Source of the DNA: Sphingobacterium tenebrionis
GTDB taxonomy: Bacteria > Bacteroidota > Bacteroidia > Sphingobacteriales > Sphingobacteriaceae
NCBI RefSeq assembly: GCF_037126265.1
Contig: NZ_JAYLLN010000045.1
Coordinates: forward strand, 1-30,714
DNA length: 30,714 bases
Direction: 5' to 3'
Below, one piece after another: positions 15,568 through 23,856 of this stretch; position 1 is the first letter of the stretch; the number at the start of each line of letters is the position of its first letter. A program made the translations under genes and the position numbers. The notes under the pieces are model-generated. The model was not told the DNA's origin. It searched no databases and saw only the letters and a program-made list of their open reading frames with translations.

Positions 15568-18129
15568 ATGGAAGCAAAATTTTCACCCCGGGTCAAAGAC
15601 GTGATCTCGTACTCTCGAGAAGAAGCACTTCGCTTAAGACACGAGTATATAGGCACAGAGCATTTATTACTTGGTCTTATCCGTGAGGGCGATGGAGTAG
15701 CGATCAAGATATTGAAGAATATCGGCGTTGACATGGCCGCTGTAAGGCAAGCCATAGAGGAGGCCGTTATGGGGCCTTCTGTTTCCCGTACATCGATCAG
15801 TAACATGCCACTGACTAAACAGGCAGAAAAAGTATTGAAGATTACCTATTTGGAAGCTAAGATATTTAAGAGTGATATTATTGGAACCGAACATTTATTA
15901 TTGGCCATCCTACGGGATGAGGATAATATTGCTTCACAGATTTTATCACAGTTCAATGTTTCCTACAATGTTTTCAAAACAGAAGTAGAACAGAATGCGA
16001 CCAGCATCACCGATGAGGCATCGAATTCGCCTTCCGGAGGTGATGAGGATTATAACGAAGAAGAATCGCAATTTACAACCCCTAAGAAGGTTTCTGATAT
16101 CAAATCGAAAACTCCAGTTTTGGATAATTTCGGTCGTGACTTGACGAAAGCAGCGGAGGAAGGTAAATTGGATCCGATCGTTGGTCGTGAAAAAGAAATT
16201 GAACGAGTATCTCAGATTCTTTCCAGAAGGAAGAAGAACAATCCGATTTTGATTGGAGAACCAGGAGTAGGTAAATCAGCCATTGCTGAGGGATTGGCTT
16301 TACGGATTATCCAACGGAAGGTTTCTCGTGTGCTATTCAATAAACGTGTAGTTACCCTAGATTTGGCATCCTTGGTTGCAGGTACAAAATACCGCGGTCA
16401 GTTTGAAGAGCGGATGAAAGCGGTGATGAACGAATTGGAAAAATCACCAGATGTTATATTGTTCATTGATGAGATCCACACCATTGTTGGTGCTGGAGGT
16501 GCATCAGGTTCATTGGATGCATCGAACATGTTCAAACCGGCATTGGCTCGTGGAGAGATCCAATGTATCGGGGCAACTACCTTGGATGAATACCGTCAGT
16601 ATATAGAGAAAGATGGCGCATTGGATCGTCGTTTCCAAAAGGTAACAGTGGAGCCGACTACCTATGATGATACGATCGAGATTTTGAACCGTATCAAGGA
16701 CAAGTATGAGGAACACCACAATGTAACCTATACCCCAGAAGCCATCGAGGCGTGTGTGTCTTTGACTACGCGCTATATTACGGATCGTTTCTTACCAGAC
16801 AAGGCTATCGATGCCTTGGATGAATCAGGTTCTCGTGTACACTTGAACAATATCCATGTCCCTCAGAGTATCATCGATATCGAAGAGAAGATAGAGGATG
16901 TGAAAGTAGAGAAGAACAAGGTCGTTCGTTCGCAGAAATATGAAGAAGCTGCTAAACTTCGTGATACCGAGAAAAAATTGATCGAGGAATTAGAGAAGGA
17001 AAAAACAGCTTGGGAAGCGGAAACCAAAACCAAACGATATACCGTAACGGAAGATAATGTGGCCGAGGTAGTATCCATGATGACTGGTATTCCAGTTCAA
17101 CGTGTGAACCAAACGGACAGCCAGAAATTATTGAACATGGGCGATTCCATGAAAGGTCGTATCATCGGCCAGGATGATGCTGTTCAGAAATTGGTGAAAG
17201 CGATCCAACGTACCAGAGCAGGATTGAAAGATCCGAAGAAACCTATTGGTTCCTTCATCTTCTTAGGTCCGACCGGCGTTGGTAAAACGGAATTGGCAAA
17301 AGAACTTGCCCGTTTCATGTTTGATTCAGAAGATGCATTGATTCAGATCGACATGAGTGAATATATGGAGAAATTCGCGGTATCCCGCTTGGTGGGAGCG
17401 CCTCCAGGATATGTTGGTTATGAAGAAGGAGGTCAGTTGACCGAGAAGGTTCGTCGTAAGCCGTATGCAGTTGTCTTGTTGGATGAGATCGAAAAAGCTC
17501 ACCCGGATGTTTTCAACCTGTTGTTACAGGTTTTGGACGAAGGACAGTTGACTGATAGTTTGGGTCGTAAGGTGGACTTCCGCAATACCATTATTATCAT
17601 GACTTCGAACATTGGTGCACGCCAATTGAAAGAGTTTGGTCAAGGGGTTGGTTTCACAACCGCTGCGAAAGAGAACCAAGCTGATTCTCATTCCAGAGGT
17701 GTGATTGAAACGGCTTTAAAACGTGCTTTTGCACCGGAGTTCTTGAACCGTATTGATGATGTTATTGTCTTCAACTCGTTGAACAAAGATCATATCTTCA
17801 AAATCATTGATATTGAATTGAAATCTTTATTCGCCCGTATCGAAGCATTGGGACATCCGATCAACTTGACAGAGAAAGCGAAGAACCATATTGCGGAGAA
17901 AGGTTATGACAGTAATTTTGGAGCCCGTCCGTTGAAACGTGCGATCCAGAAATATTTGGAAGACCCGATCGCAGAGGAGATCCTTAAAGGAGATCTGAAA
18001 AATGGGGACACTATTTTGGTGGATTACAATGAAGAAAAACAAGAAATTGTGGTTTCTTCTGCCGGAAAAAACCAGAAGGACGATTCTTCTTTAGCCTCTG
18101 AATCTAAGGATAATAAGAAAAAAGACTAA
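15568..18129 (+). CDS. clpC: ClpC-type AAA+ unfoldase, ATPase subunit of Clp protease
   Basis: An 853-residue protein that unfolds substrates and feeds them to ClpP. The N domain (about 1-145) has the two Clp_N repeats (SREEALRLRHEYIGTEHLLL and LEAKIFKSDIIGTEHLLL). The first AAA+ domain has Walker A GEPGVGKS (230-237) and Walker B VILFIDEIH. A UVR-type helical segment (about 436-470, RSQKYEEAAKLRD) within the short middle domain marks ClpC rather than ClpB. The second AAA+ domain has GPTGVGKT (about 567-574) and VVLLDEIEKAHPDVFN. A charged tail ends it. The gene stands alone on the plus strand, diverges from ettA and is closed by a strong terminator. No mcsA/mcsB/ctsR is nearby. Confidence 0.96.
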   Translation: MEAKFSPRVKDVISYSREEALRLRHEYIGTEHLLLGLIREGDGVAIKILKNIGVDMAAVRQAIEEAVMGPSVSRTSISNMPLTKQAEKVLKITYLEAKIFKSDIIGTEHLLLAILRDEDNIASQILSQFNVSYNVFKTEVEQNATSITDEASNSPSGGDEDYNEEESQFTTPKKVSDIKSKTPVLDNFGRDLTKAAEEGKLDPIVGREKEIERVSQILSRRKKNNPILIGEPGVGKSAIAEGLALRIIQRKVSRVLFNKRVVTLDLASLVAGTKYRGQFEERMKAVMNELEKSPDVILFIDEIHTIVGAGGASGSLDASNMFKPALARGEIQCIGATTLDEYRQYIEKDGALDRRFQKVTVEPTTYDDTIEILNRIKDKYEEHHNVTYTPEAIEACVSLTTRYITDRFLPDKAIDALDESGSRVHLNNIHVPQSIIDIEEKIEDVKVEKNKVVRSQKYEEAAKLRDTEKKLIEELEKEKTAWEAETKTKRYTVTEDNVAEVVSMMTGIPVQRVNQTDSQKLLNMGDSMKGRIIGQDDAVQKLVKAIQRTRAGLKDPKKPIGSFIFLGPTGVGKTELAKELARFMFDSEDALIQIDMSEYMEKFAVSRLVGAPPGYVGYEEGGQLTEKVRRKPYAVVLLDEIEKAHPDVFNLLLQVLDEGQLTDSLGRKVDFRNTIIIMTSNIGARQLKEFGQGVGFTTAAKENQADSHSRGVIETALKRAFAPEFLNRIDDVIVFNSLNKDHIFKIIDIELKSLFARIEALGHPINLTEKAKNHIAEKGYDSNFGARPLKRAIQKYLEDPIAEEILKGDLKNGDTILVDYNEEKQEIVVSSAGKNQKDDSSLASESKDNKKKD

Positions 18130-18150
18130 GGTCAATTTTGTATAGGAAAG

Positions 18151-18178
18151 GCCGGATGAGTATCATCCGGCTTTTTTT
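18151..18178 (+). terminator. rho-independent terminator of clpC
   Basis: GCCGGATGA-gta-TCATCCGGC is a perfect 9-bp GC-rich stem followed by seven T. It lies 21 bases past the clpC stop. It also shows that the next gene must have its own promoter. Confidence 0.92.
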
Positions 18179-18274
18179 ATGGCAAAATATTTGTTAAAAA
18201 GGTTTAAACTTTTTGGGGTTTGGGTTGTCTTAACCCATAAGAAACAGATTAATAACAATATAATAACTCTTCTC

Positions 18275-18694
18275 ATGAAAAAACTTTTATTAGCCTTTGC
18301 AATTGCAACAGCAAGTTTGGTCAGCTTTAGTTCTTGTACTAAAGAGGTAATGGATCCGAACTCTACTAGGACTTATACGTATGTGTATACTATTGAACCT
18401 TCAGCTTGGAAAGCAATTACTGCTGATCGTCCAACTTATGAATTAATCATTGATGAGCCGGATTTAGATGAAGTAATTTTTGAAGATGGAATTGTAAGTG
18501 TAGCAGCTTTGTTTGAGAGTCATTCCAATCTTTATGAGCTTTTGCCAGGAACCATTCGTGATTACCATTTCACTGCGAACTATGCTGTTGGATCGGTTGC
18601 TGTTTATGCGGAATATAGAGGTACTGGAGCACCTGTTAGACCTGAAAAAATGTTAATCAAAGTTGGATTGACGGAGGGTTTAGTAGGTAATTAG
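18275..18694 (+). CDS. small lipoprotein of unknown function
   Basis: 139 residues with a clear lipoprotein signal: MKKLLLAF, a hydrophobic stretch and lipobox SFSSC (Cys21). The mature part looks like a beta-rich domain (TYTYVYTIEPSAWK, then DEVIFEDGIVSVAALFE). I recognise no family. The frame is open 32 codons further upstream, but that start (18179) falls at the end of the clpC terminator and would precede the signal peptide with charged sequence; the ATG at 18275 is right. The gene is alone between the clpC terminator and a repeat hairpin and faces recN. Confidence 0.82.
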   Translation: MKKLLLAFAIATASLVSFSSCTKEVMDPNSTRTYTYVYTIEPSAWKAITADRPTYELIIDEPDLDEVIFEDGIVSVAALFESHSNLYELLPGTIRDYHFTANYAVGSVAVYAEYRGTGAPVRPEKMLIKVGLTEGLVGN

Positions 18695-18699
18695 ATATA

Positions 18700-18846
18700 C
18701 TCGTCATTGCGAGGTTTTCGCTAATGCGAGGAGCCATTCGTCATTGCGAGGAACGAAGCAATCTTTCGATTAGTGTAAAGATTGCTTCGTTCCTCGCAAT
18801 GACGGGTAAAGTTCCTCGCAATGACGTAAAATTCCTCGCAAGGACG
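18700..18846. repeat. family A repeats with a perfect 28-bp hairpin
   Basis: Several copies of CGTCATTGCGAGGA lie in both orientations. The core is a perfect 28-bp inverted repeat: 18739-18766 (CGTCATTGCGAGGAACGAAG then CAATCTTT) and 18777-18804, around a 10-base loop. Two further minus-oriented copies follow at about 18812-18826 and 18831-18846. The block fills the whole gap between the convergent lipoprotein and recN genes, and a run of eight T follows at its right edge. It may act as a two-way terminator. Confidence 0.9.
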
Positions 18847-18852
18847 TTTTTT

Positions 18853-20505
18853 TTACTTCAACATCTCCCGTGCATGCTGTACAGCCGTGGCTTCCGGATT
18901 CGCTCCACTTAACATCTGCGCAATTTCCATTACCCTCTCCTCCTTATCCATCAACACAATATTAGACTTTGTTTTTTCGCCTTTATCTTCTTTATACACT
19001 TTAAAGTGGCTATATCCCTGTGAAGCAATCTGAGGTAAATGCGTAATACTGATCACCTGCATATTCTCCGCCAGTTCTTCCATCAATTCCCCAACCCTTA
19101 AAGCCACCTCTCCCGATATCCCCGTATCAATCTCATCAAAAATTATCGTAGGCAATGCCGAAGTTTTTGCCACCAGCGACTTAATCGCCAACATCACCCT
19201 CGACAACTCCCCTCCCGAAGCTACCTTATGAATAACCTGCAAAGATTGCCCCTTATTTGCCGAAAACAGAAAGGAAACTTCATCCTGTCCCGTCGATTTA
19301 AATTTATCCAATCTTTTCAGTTCCACCCTCAATTGCGCATGTGGCATTCCCACTCTCGCCAATACCTGTGTCACCTCCTTCTCCAATATCTTAGTCGCCT
19401 TCTCCCGGTTCAAGCTGATCTTTTCCGCTTTGGTTTGCAGCTCTGCAAATACAACTTCCAAACTTTTCTTCAATGCTTCGATCTTTTCTTCCAAATCCGA
19501 AGAAGACTGCATTTTGCCTTCCAATTCTTCACGCAATTTAATCAACCCTTCCACATGATCCACCCGATGCTTTTTCTGAAGATCATAAAGCACCGTTAAA
19601 CGTTCATTTATCAAGGTCAATCTTTCTTCATCCATGCTTACCCCATCCGCGATCTGCTCCACTTCTGCTGCAATATCCTTCAATTCAATGATCACGGATT
19701 GCATGCGTTCATTTATATGTTCAGCAGAAGGCAAATATCGGATTCCTTGCTGCACCGCATTAGATGCAGCTTTCAGACTATCCAATACATTGATCTCTTC
19801 CCCTTGAAGGACTTGACCTGCTGCATGGAATTGGCGCTTGATCTCTTCCGCGTTCTCCAATTGGCTCTGCTCGGCTTCCATTTCAGCCTGCTCCCCTTCC
19901 TGCAGATTCGCCTGTTCCAATTCATTGAAAATAAATTGCTGATAATCGTATTCCGCCCTGGATTTTGCCAGGTCCTCTTCCATATCTTTAAGCTCCTGAC
20001 TGGACTTTTTATAGCTTTGGTATTGTTGTTTATAATCCTGCAACAGGTCAGTATGCTGGGCTACAGTATCCAATACCAATAACTGAAAAGCTTCGGTATT
20101 GATCTGTAAGGTGGCATGCTGGGAATGGATATCGATCAATCGCTCGCCTAATACTTTCAAGGTCTGCAAGGTCACGGGTGTATCATTTACAAATGCACGG
20201 GATTTTCCGTCGGCATGAAGTTCGCGACGGATAATGGATAAGTCATCATAATCCAGATCAAGCTGCTGAAAGAGGTCCTGCAACTGATAATGCTGCACAT
20301 CAAAATGTCCTTCAATGATACATTTTGATTTTTCATCAAAAAAATGTTTGCTTTCGGCACGGTTGCCAAGGATAAGCCCCAATGCCCCCATAATGATGGA
20401 TTTACCGGCTCCGGTTTCCCCGGTAATGATATTGAGTTTATGGTCGAATGAAATATCCAATGCATCTATCAATGCATAGTTTTTTATCAGCAGTTTACTT
20501 AACAT
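18853..20505 (-). CDS. recN: DNA repair protein RecN
   Basis: A 550-residue SMC-like ATPase of double-strand break repair, of normal length (E. coli 553). The N-terminus MLSKLLIKNYALIDALDISF is typical. Walker A is GETGAGKS (29-36). A long coiled coil fills the middle (about 155-370), rich in Glu, Gln, Leu and Lys. The C-terminal half has the signature VASGGELSRVMLAIKSL and Walker B TIIFDEIDTGISG, then a conserved ITHLPQIA. It is transcribed leftward and meets the small lipoprotein gene at the family A repeat block. Confidence 0.97.
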   Translation of the reverse strand: MLSKLLIKNYALIDALDISFDHKLNIITGETGAGKSIIMGALGLILGNRAESKHFFDEKSKCIIEGHFDVQHYQLQDLFQQLDLDYDDLSIIRRELHADGKSRAFVNDTPVTLQTLKVLGERLIDIHSQHATLQINTEAFQLLVLDTVAQHTDLLQDYKQQYQSYKKSSQELKDMEEDLAKSRAEYDYQQFIFNELEQANLQEGEQAEMEAEQSQLENAEEIKRQFHAAGQVLQGEEINVLDSLKAASNAVQQGIRYLPSAEHINERMQSVIIELKDIAAEVEQIADGVSMDEERLTLINERLTVLYDLQKKHRVDHVEGLIKLREELEGKMQSSSDLEEKIEALKKSLEVVFAELQTKAEKISLNREKATKILEKEVTQVLARVGMPHAQLRVELKRLDKFKSTGQDEVSFLFSANKGQSLQVIHKVASGGELSRVMLAIKSLVAKTSALPTIIFDEIDTGISGEVALRVGELMEELAENMQVISITHLPQIASQGYSHFKVYKEDKGEKTKSNIVLMDKEERVMEIAQMLSGANPEATAVQHAREMLK

Positions 20506-20524
20506 GTATGTTTTGACTTACCCT

Positions 20525-20532
20525 CAAATATA
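20525..20532 (-). promoter_or_regulatory. -7 element for recN
   Basis: TATATTTG (20532-20525) fits TAnnTTTG and lies 19 bases before the recN ATG. No TTG is at the right distance upstream. Confidence 0.4.
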
Positions 20533-20595
20533 GTTAATTCTGTTTCCAACGGGAAATTTGAATATTTTATATTATTAATTCTAATGTTAAACTAA

Positions 20596-20603
20596 TATGT
20601 TTG
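20596..20603 (+). promoter_or_regulatory. -7 element directly before the SprT-like gene
   Basis: TATGTTTG fits TAnnTTTG and ends six bases before the ATG at 20610. The -33 place holds only TTA-like sequence. If used, the mRNA would have almost no leader. Confidence 0.4.
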
Positions 20604-20609
20604 TAGTTC

Positions 20610-21227
20610 ATGCCGGATTTTAGCAAACAGTTGAGCAAGTATATTCCAGAAGCTGCAGCGCCGATCATTTCCCAATGGATCAATGATACTGCCTGTAGGT
20701 TCAAGGTGACCAAATCACGGAGTTCAAAACTCGGCGATTATCGTTCGCCATTCAAAAATGAACCCCATCAGATTACCATTAACCATGATTTGAATCCATT
20801 TTCTTTTCTCATCACTACGGTTCATGAATTTGCCCATCTGAAAACCTGGCAGAACCACAAGAACAAGGTTAGGCCACATGGGACGGAATGGAAGAATAAC
20901 TTTAAGGGATTAATGGATCCCTTCATCAGATTGAATCTATTTCCGGCAGATGTGACCAGCGCTTTGGTCAAGTATATGAACAATCCGGCAGCTTCTAGCT
21001 GCACCGATCTGAATCTATACAAGACGTTGAAAAACTATGACAGCAAACGGGAGGAGATCGTGACGATTGACACGCTGGAGTTCCAACAGTACTTCAGTAT
21101 CAAGAGCGGAAGGGTATTCCAGAAACAGGAGAAACTTCGAAAAAGGTATAAATGCCTGGAGGTTTCTACCCAGCGGATCTACCTGTTCCATCCTATTGCT
21201 GAAGTTTTTCCGATAGAAAAACCATAA
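20610..21227 (+). CDS. SprT-like zinc metalloprotease-family protein
   Basis: 205 residues. The HExxH motif is HEFAH (72-76), followed by the SprT third-ligand region PHGTEWK (H90). The spacing and the W-K after H-G match SprT domains. The N-terminal 60 residues include TKSRSSKLGDYRSPF and the ITINHDLNPFSFLITTVHEF strand/helix that leads to the site. No signal peptide, so it is cytoplasmic. SprT-like proteins in Bacteroidota are uncharacterised; the eukaryotic relative SPRTN cuts DNA-protein crosslinks, but that role is only a guess here, though recN lies divergently next to it. It precedes the M28 peptidase gene by 11 bases. Confidence 0.88.
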   Translation: MPDFSKQLSKYIPEAAAPIISQWINDTACRFKVTKSRSSKLGDYRSPFKNEPHQITINHDLNPFSFLITTVHEFAHLKTWQNHKNKVRPHGTEWKNNFKGLMDPFIRLNLFPADVTSALVKYMNNPAASSCTDLNLYKTLKNYDSKREEIVTIDTLEFQQYFSIKSGRVFQKQEKLRKRYKCLEVSTQRIYLFHPIAEVFPIEKP

Positions 21228-21238
21228 AACCATTAAAA

Positions 21239-22903
21239 ATGAAAAAAACGACCTATTTTTTTGCTGCGGCTTTACTGGGTTTGGTGTCCTGTAAATCAGG
21301 TTCCGAATCTGGAAGCTTTGATAGCAGTAAGTTGGATTCCACAGCCATCCATGCCATCACGGAGGAGGGCTTCAAAAACTATGTGGCCACTTTAGCATCA
21401 GATGAATTTTTGGGAAGAAAACCCTTTACAAAAGGTGATACCCTTACGGTCAATTATATCCAAGAGCAGTTTAAAGCCTTGGGCTTAGCACCAGGGAACG
21501 GAGATTCTTATTTCCAAGAGGTGCCTATGGTGGAGATCGACGCAAAGCCAGTGGAGAATACGCTTACCTTCAAAGGGAAAAATACCGATGTTACGGTTGA
21601 TTTTCTGGATGATTATGTGATTGGTTCGCCAAGGATGGAAGAGCACATCCAGGTAGAAAATACAGAGCTGGTTTTTGCAGGATTTGGAATCGTGGCACCA
21701 GAATATAATTGGAATGATTACGAGGGTTTGGATGTGAAAGGAAAGACCGTTGTGGTGATGGTTTCTGATCCTGGCCGCTATGATAAAAATCTGTTTAAAG
21801 CAGATACCATGACCTATTATGGTCGCTGGACCTATAAATTTGAGGAAGCATCCAGACAGGGTGCTGCAGGTGTCCTGATCATCCATGAAACGGCTGCTGC
21901 CAGCTACGGTTGGAATGTGGTAAGAGGTGGTTGGACTGGTCCGCAATTGTCATTGGTTCCTGAAAACAAAGGAAAGAACCAAGTGGCTTTTCAAGGTTGG
22001 GTAACAGGTGAAACAGCAAACAAATTATTCAAGGCTGCTGGTTTGGATCCGAAGGTTATGGAAGATGCCAAGAAAAAAGGATTTAAGGCTGTTCCGATGA
22101 ATCTAACCACGAACGTCTCCTTAAAGAACAGTTTCCGGGAATCGAAATCAAATAATGTACTGGCAAAGATCGAAGGAAGCAAACGTGCCGATGAAACGAT
22201 TATATATACCGCACATTGGGACCATTTAGGAATTGGAGAGGTATCCAACGGAGATTCCATCTTCAATGGTGCGATAGACAATGCGACCGGTGTGGCTGCT
22301 TTGTTTGAAATCGCAAAGGCTTTCAAAGCCGCAAAGGTAAAACCGGAAAGAACGATCGTATTTTTAGCTGTAACGGCTGAGGAACAAGGATTATTGGGCT
22401 CCCAATATTATGCGGAACATCCCATTTTCCCATTGAACAAAACAGTAGCCAACCTGAACATGGATTCCTTTAATCCCGTTGGAGCACAAAATGGGTTTTC
22501 GGTGGTAGGAACCGGACAGACGGAACTGGAGGATTATGCCATCAGATCGGGCGAGAAATTCGGTAGAACCTTAAAACCTGAAGGAAGTCCGACCTCTGGT
22601 GGATTTTACCGTTCGGATCATTTCAACTTTGTGAAACAGGGAATTCCTGGATTATATATGGGCAGTGCGGGAGATTATTTAGAAACGGATACCGCTGCCT
22701 TAGCTACCCGTCGGAATGCACTGGCCGGAAGATACCATGCGGTAACCGATCAACTGGATGAAAACTGGAAATTTGATGGGATAATCGCGGATACCAGGTT
22801 ATTCTTTGACATAGGATATACCCTATCCATGGAAAATACCTTCCCTAATTTCAAAGCTAAGTCAGAGTTTAAAGAATTAGGCGACAAACGACTTTCAAAA
22901 TAG
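21239..22903 (+). CDS. M28-family zinc aminopeptidase lipoprotein with inserted PA domain
   Basis: 554 residues. Lipobox LGLVSC (Cys18) predicts a lipid-anchored, periplasmic or surface enzyme. Residues about 130-290 look like a protease-associated (PA) domain (LVFAGFGIVAPEYNWNDYEG, then GKTVVVMVSDPG and GAAGVLIIHE). The catalytic domain shows the full M28 zinc set: H326 (AHWDH, with D328), D347 (GAIDNATG), catalytic E381 and ligand E382 (TAEEQG), D409 (NLNMDSF) and H461 (YRSDHFNF). It would remove N-terminal residues from peptides. It is 11 bases downstream of the SprT-like gene, probably in one transcript. Confidence 0.94.
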   Translation: MKKTTYFFAAALLGLVSCKSGSESGSFDSSKLDSTAIHAITEEGFKNYVATLASDEFLGRKPFTKGDTLTVNYIQEQFKALGLAPGNGDSYFQEVPMVEIDAKPVENTLTFKGKNTDVTVDFLDDYVIGSPRMEEHIQVENTELVFAGFGIVAPEYNWNDYEGLDVKGKTVVVMVSDPGRYDKNLFKADTMTYYGRWTYKFEEASRQGAAGVLIIHETAAASYGWNVVRGGWTGPQLSLVPENKGKNQVAFQGWVTGETANKLFKAAGLDPKVMEDAKKKGFKAVPMNLTTNVSLKNSFRESKSNNVLAKIEGSKRADETIIYTAHWDHLGIGEVSNGDSIFNGAIDNATGVAALFEIAKAFKAAKVKPERTIVFLAVTAEEQGLLGSQYYAEHPIFPLNKTVANLNMDSFNPVGAQNGFSVVGTGQTELEDYAIRSGEKFGRTLKPEGSPTSGGFYRSDHFNFVKQGIPGLYMGSAGDYLETDTAALATRRNALAGRYHAVTDQLDENWKFDGIIADTRLFFDIGYTLSMENTFPNFKAKSEFKELGDKRLSK

Positions 22904-22911
22904 TATATTTG
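22904..22911 (+). promoter_or_regulatory. -7 element overlapping the M28 region's end
   Basis: TATATTTG begins right at the end of the M28 stop codon (TAG, 22901-22903) and fits TAnnTTTG. A start about 6 bases further gives a leader of about 15 bases to the ATG at 22933. No clear TTG 19 bases upstream. Confidence 0.45.
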
Positions 22912-22932
22912 TGATTGAAATTTATAGAAACT

Positions 22933-23349
22933 ATGCTACATCTACATTCCACATTAGCAATTGTATTGCTACTTGCCTTAGTGGTCGCGATCTTGATCAC
23001 CTTAGCTAATTATGCGGGCAACAAACCTTTCAACCGTAAGATTGCTTTGATCGGATTGATCAGTGCCCACTTACAATTGATTATTGGTTTTATACTATAC
23101 TTCACTTCCTCAAGAGGTTTTGAGAACCTTTCGGGCGAAACCATGAAGGATAGTGTTTCCAGGTTGTACACCGTTGAACATCCTATCGCGATGGTTCTTG
23201 CGATCGTATTGATTACTATTGGATATTCTAAAGCAAAGAAAATTGCGGATCCTAAAAAAGCAAACCAAACGGTTTTGATTTTTTATGTATTGGGTTTGAT
23301 CTTGGCTTTATCAAGAATTCCATACGCTACTTGGTCGATCTTAAACTAA
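22933..23349 (+). CDS. four-helix membrane protein (often annotated as cytochrome b-like in Bacteroidota)
   Basis: 138 residues with four predicted membrane helices: LAIVLLLALVVAILITLAN, KIALIGLISAHLQLIIGFIL, IAMVLAIVLITIGY and QTVLIFYVLGLILALS. Histidines near membrane faces (HLHS, SAHLQ, VEHPIAM) are of the kind that could hold heme; related Bacteroidota proteins are, as I recall, named 'cytochrome B' without proof. The frame can be read from a TTG at 22915, but that lies three bases after the -7 element, so the ATG at 22933 is better. It is followed by a hairpin and a two-way terminator. Confidence 0.82.
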   Translation: MLHLHSTLAIVLLLALVVAILITLANYAGNKPFNRKIALIGLISAHLQLIIGFILYFTSSRGFENLSGETMKDSVSRLYTVEHPIAMVLAIVLITIGYSKAKKIADPKKANQTVLIFYVLGLILALSRIPYATWSILN

Positions 23350-23371
23350 TTGGAAAGCGGAATTTCCAATT
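23348..23371 (+). repeat. inverted repeat at the end of the membrane protein gene
   Basis: AATTGGAAA-gcggaa-TTTCCAATT has perfect 9-bp arms and starts inside the TAA stop codon. No T run follows, so on its own it is a poor terminator; it may protect the mRNA 3' end. Confidence 0.5.
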
Positions 23372-23414
23372 GAAAATATAAATTGGGCTCTGGTCTGGAA
23401 ACATCGCCCATAAA

Positions 23415-23448
23415 AAAAGGCCTTGGATCAAATGATTCAAGGCCTTTT
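23415..23448. terminator. two-way terminator between convergent genes
   Basis: AAAAGGCCTTGGATC-aaat-GATTCAAGGCCTTTT forms a 15-bp stem (one G-T pair) with A on the left and T on the right, so it works for both strands. It lies between the four-helix protein (plus) and the 84-residue protein (minus). Confidence 0.88.
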
Positions 23449-23499
23449 AAATATCCTTAGTTTAGACTTTCGAGTTTTAAAACCCTTTAGGAATAAACC

Positions 23500-23754
23500 T
23501 TATTTTTTTCCGAAACCTAAGATTGCGAAAACAACTCTGAATGCTAAGAAAGAAGCAATAATGATAGCAATGTTAGCAATCCAAGAGAATATAGATCCCA
23601 TCTGTCCCAAAGCCGGGATTACATCTGGTACAAAACGGATGAATACCCCTACTAAACCGATTACGATAGCAATGGTTAATTGAACATAATATTCGGTACG
23701 GTTTGCGTTATTGTCCGTATGTTTTGCTGGTCTTTCTACTGTTGTATTTTCCAT
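23500..23754 (-). CDS. small two-helix membrane protein, function unknown
   Basis: 84 residues. A polar N-terminus (MENTTVERPAKHTDNN) leads to two membrane helices: YVQLTIAIVIGLVGVFIRFV and about 52-72 (FSWIANIAIIIASFLAFRVV). It ends LGFGKK. I recognise no family. Two tandem -7 elements lie upstream and a two-way terminator downstream, so it is a single-gene unit. The clean start, signal context and terminator make it likely to be real. Confidence 0.75.
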   Translation of the reverse strand: MENTTVERPAKHTDNNANRTEYYVQLTIAIVIGLVGVFIRFVPDVIPALGQMGSIFSWIANIAIIIASFLAFRVVFAILGFGKK

Positions 23755-23781
23755 AATTGTTAAATCCTAATAAAAGCTGCA

Positions 23782-23797
23782 CAAATGTACAAAAGTA
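23782..23797 (-). promoter_or_regulatory. tandem -7 elements for the 84-residue protein
   Basis: The minus strand reads TACTTTTGTACATTTG: two adjoining matches to TAnnTTTG (23797-23790 and 23789-23782). The -33 places hold TTA-like sequence only. The start codon is at 23754. Confidence 0.45.
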
Positions 23798-23856
23798 TGT
23801 GAGCTATTAAAAATAATAATGAGAATAAATTGAGGTATATGATCCTTGTTGATCAA

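Noticed and set aside
18700..18846. CRISPR-like look of the repeated CATTGCGAGGA units
   Set aside because: The units alternate in orientation, the spacing is irregular and short, and no cas genes are near. They are palindromic dispersed repeats.
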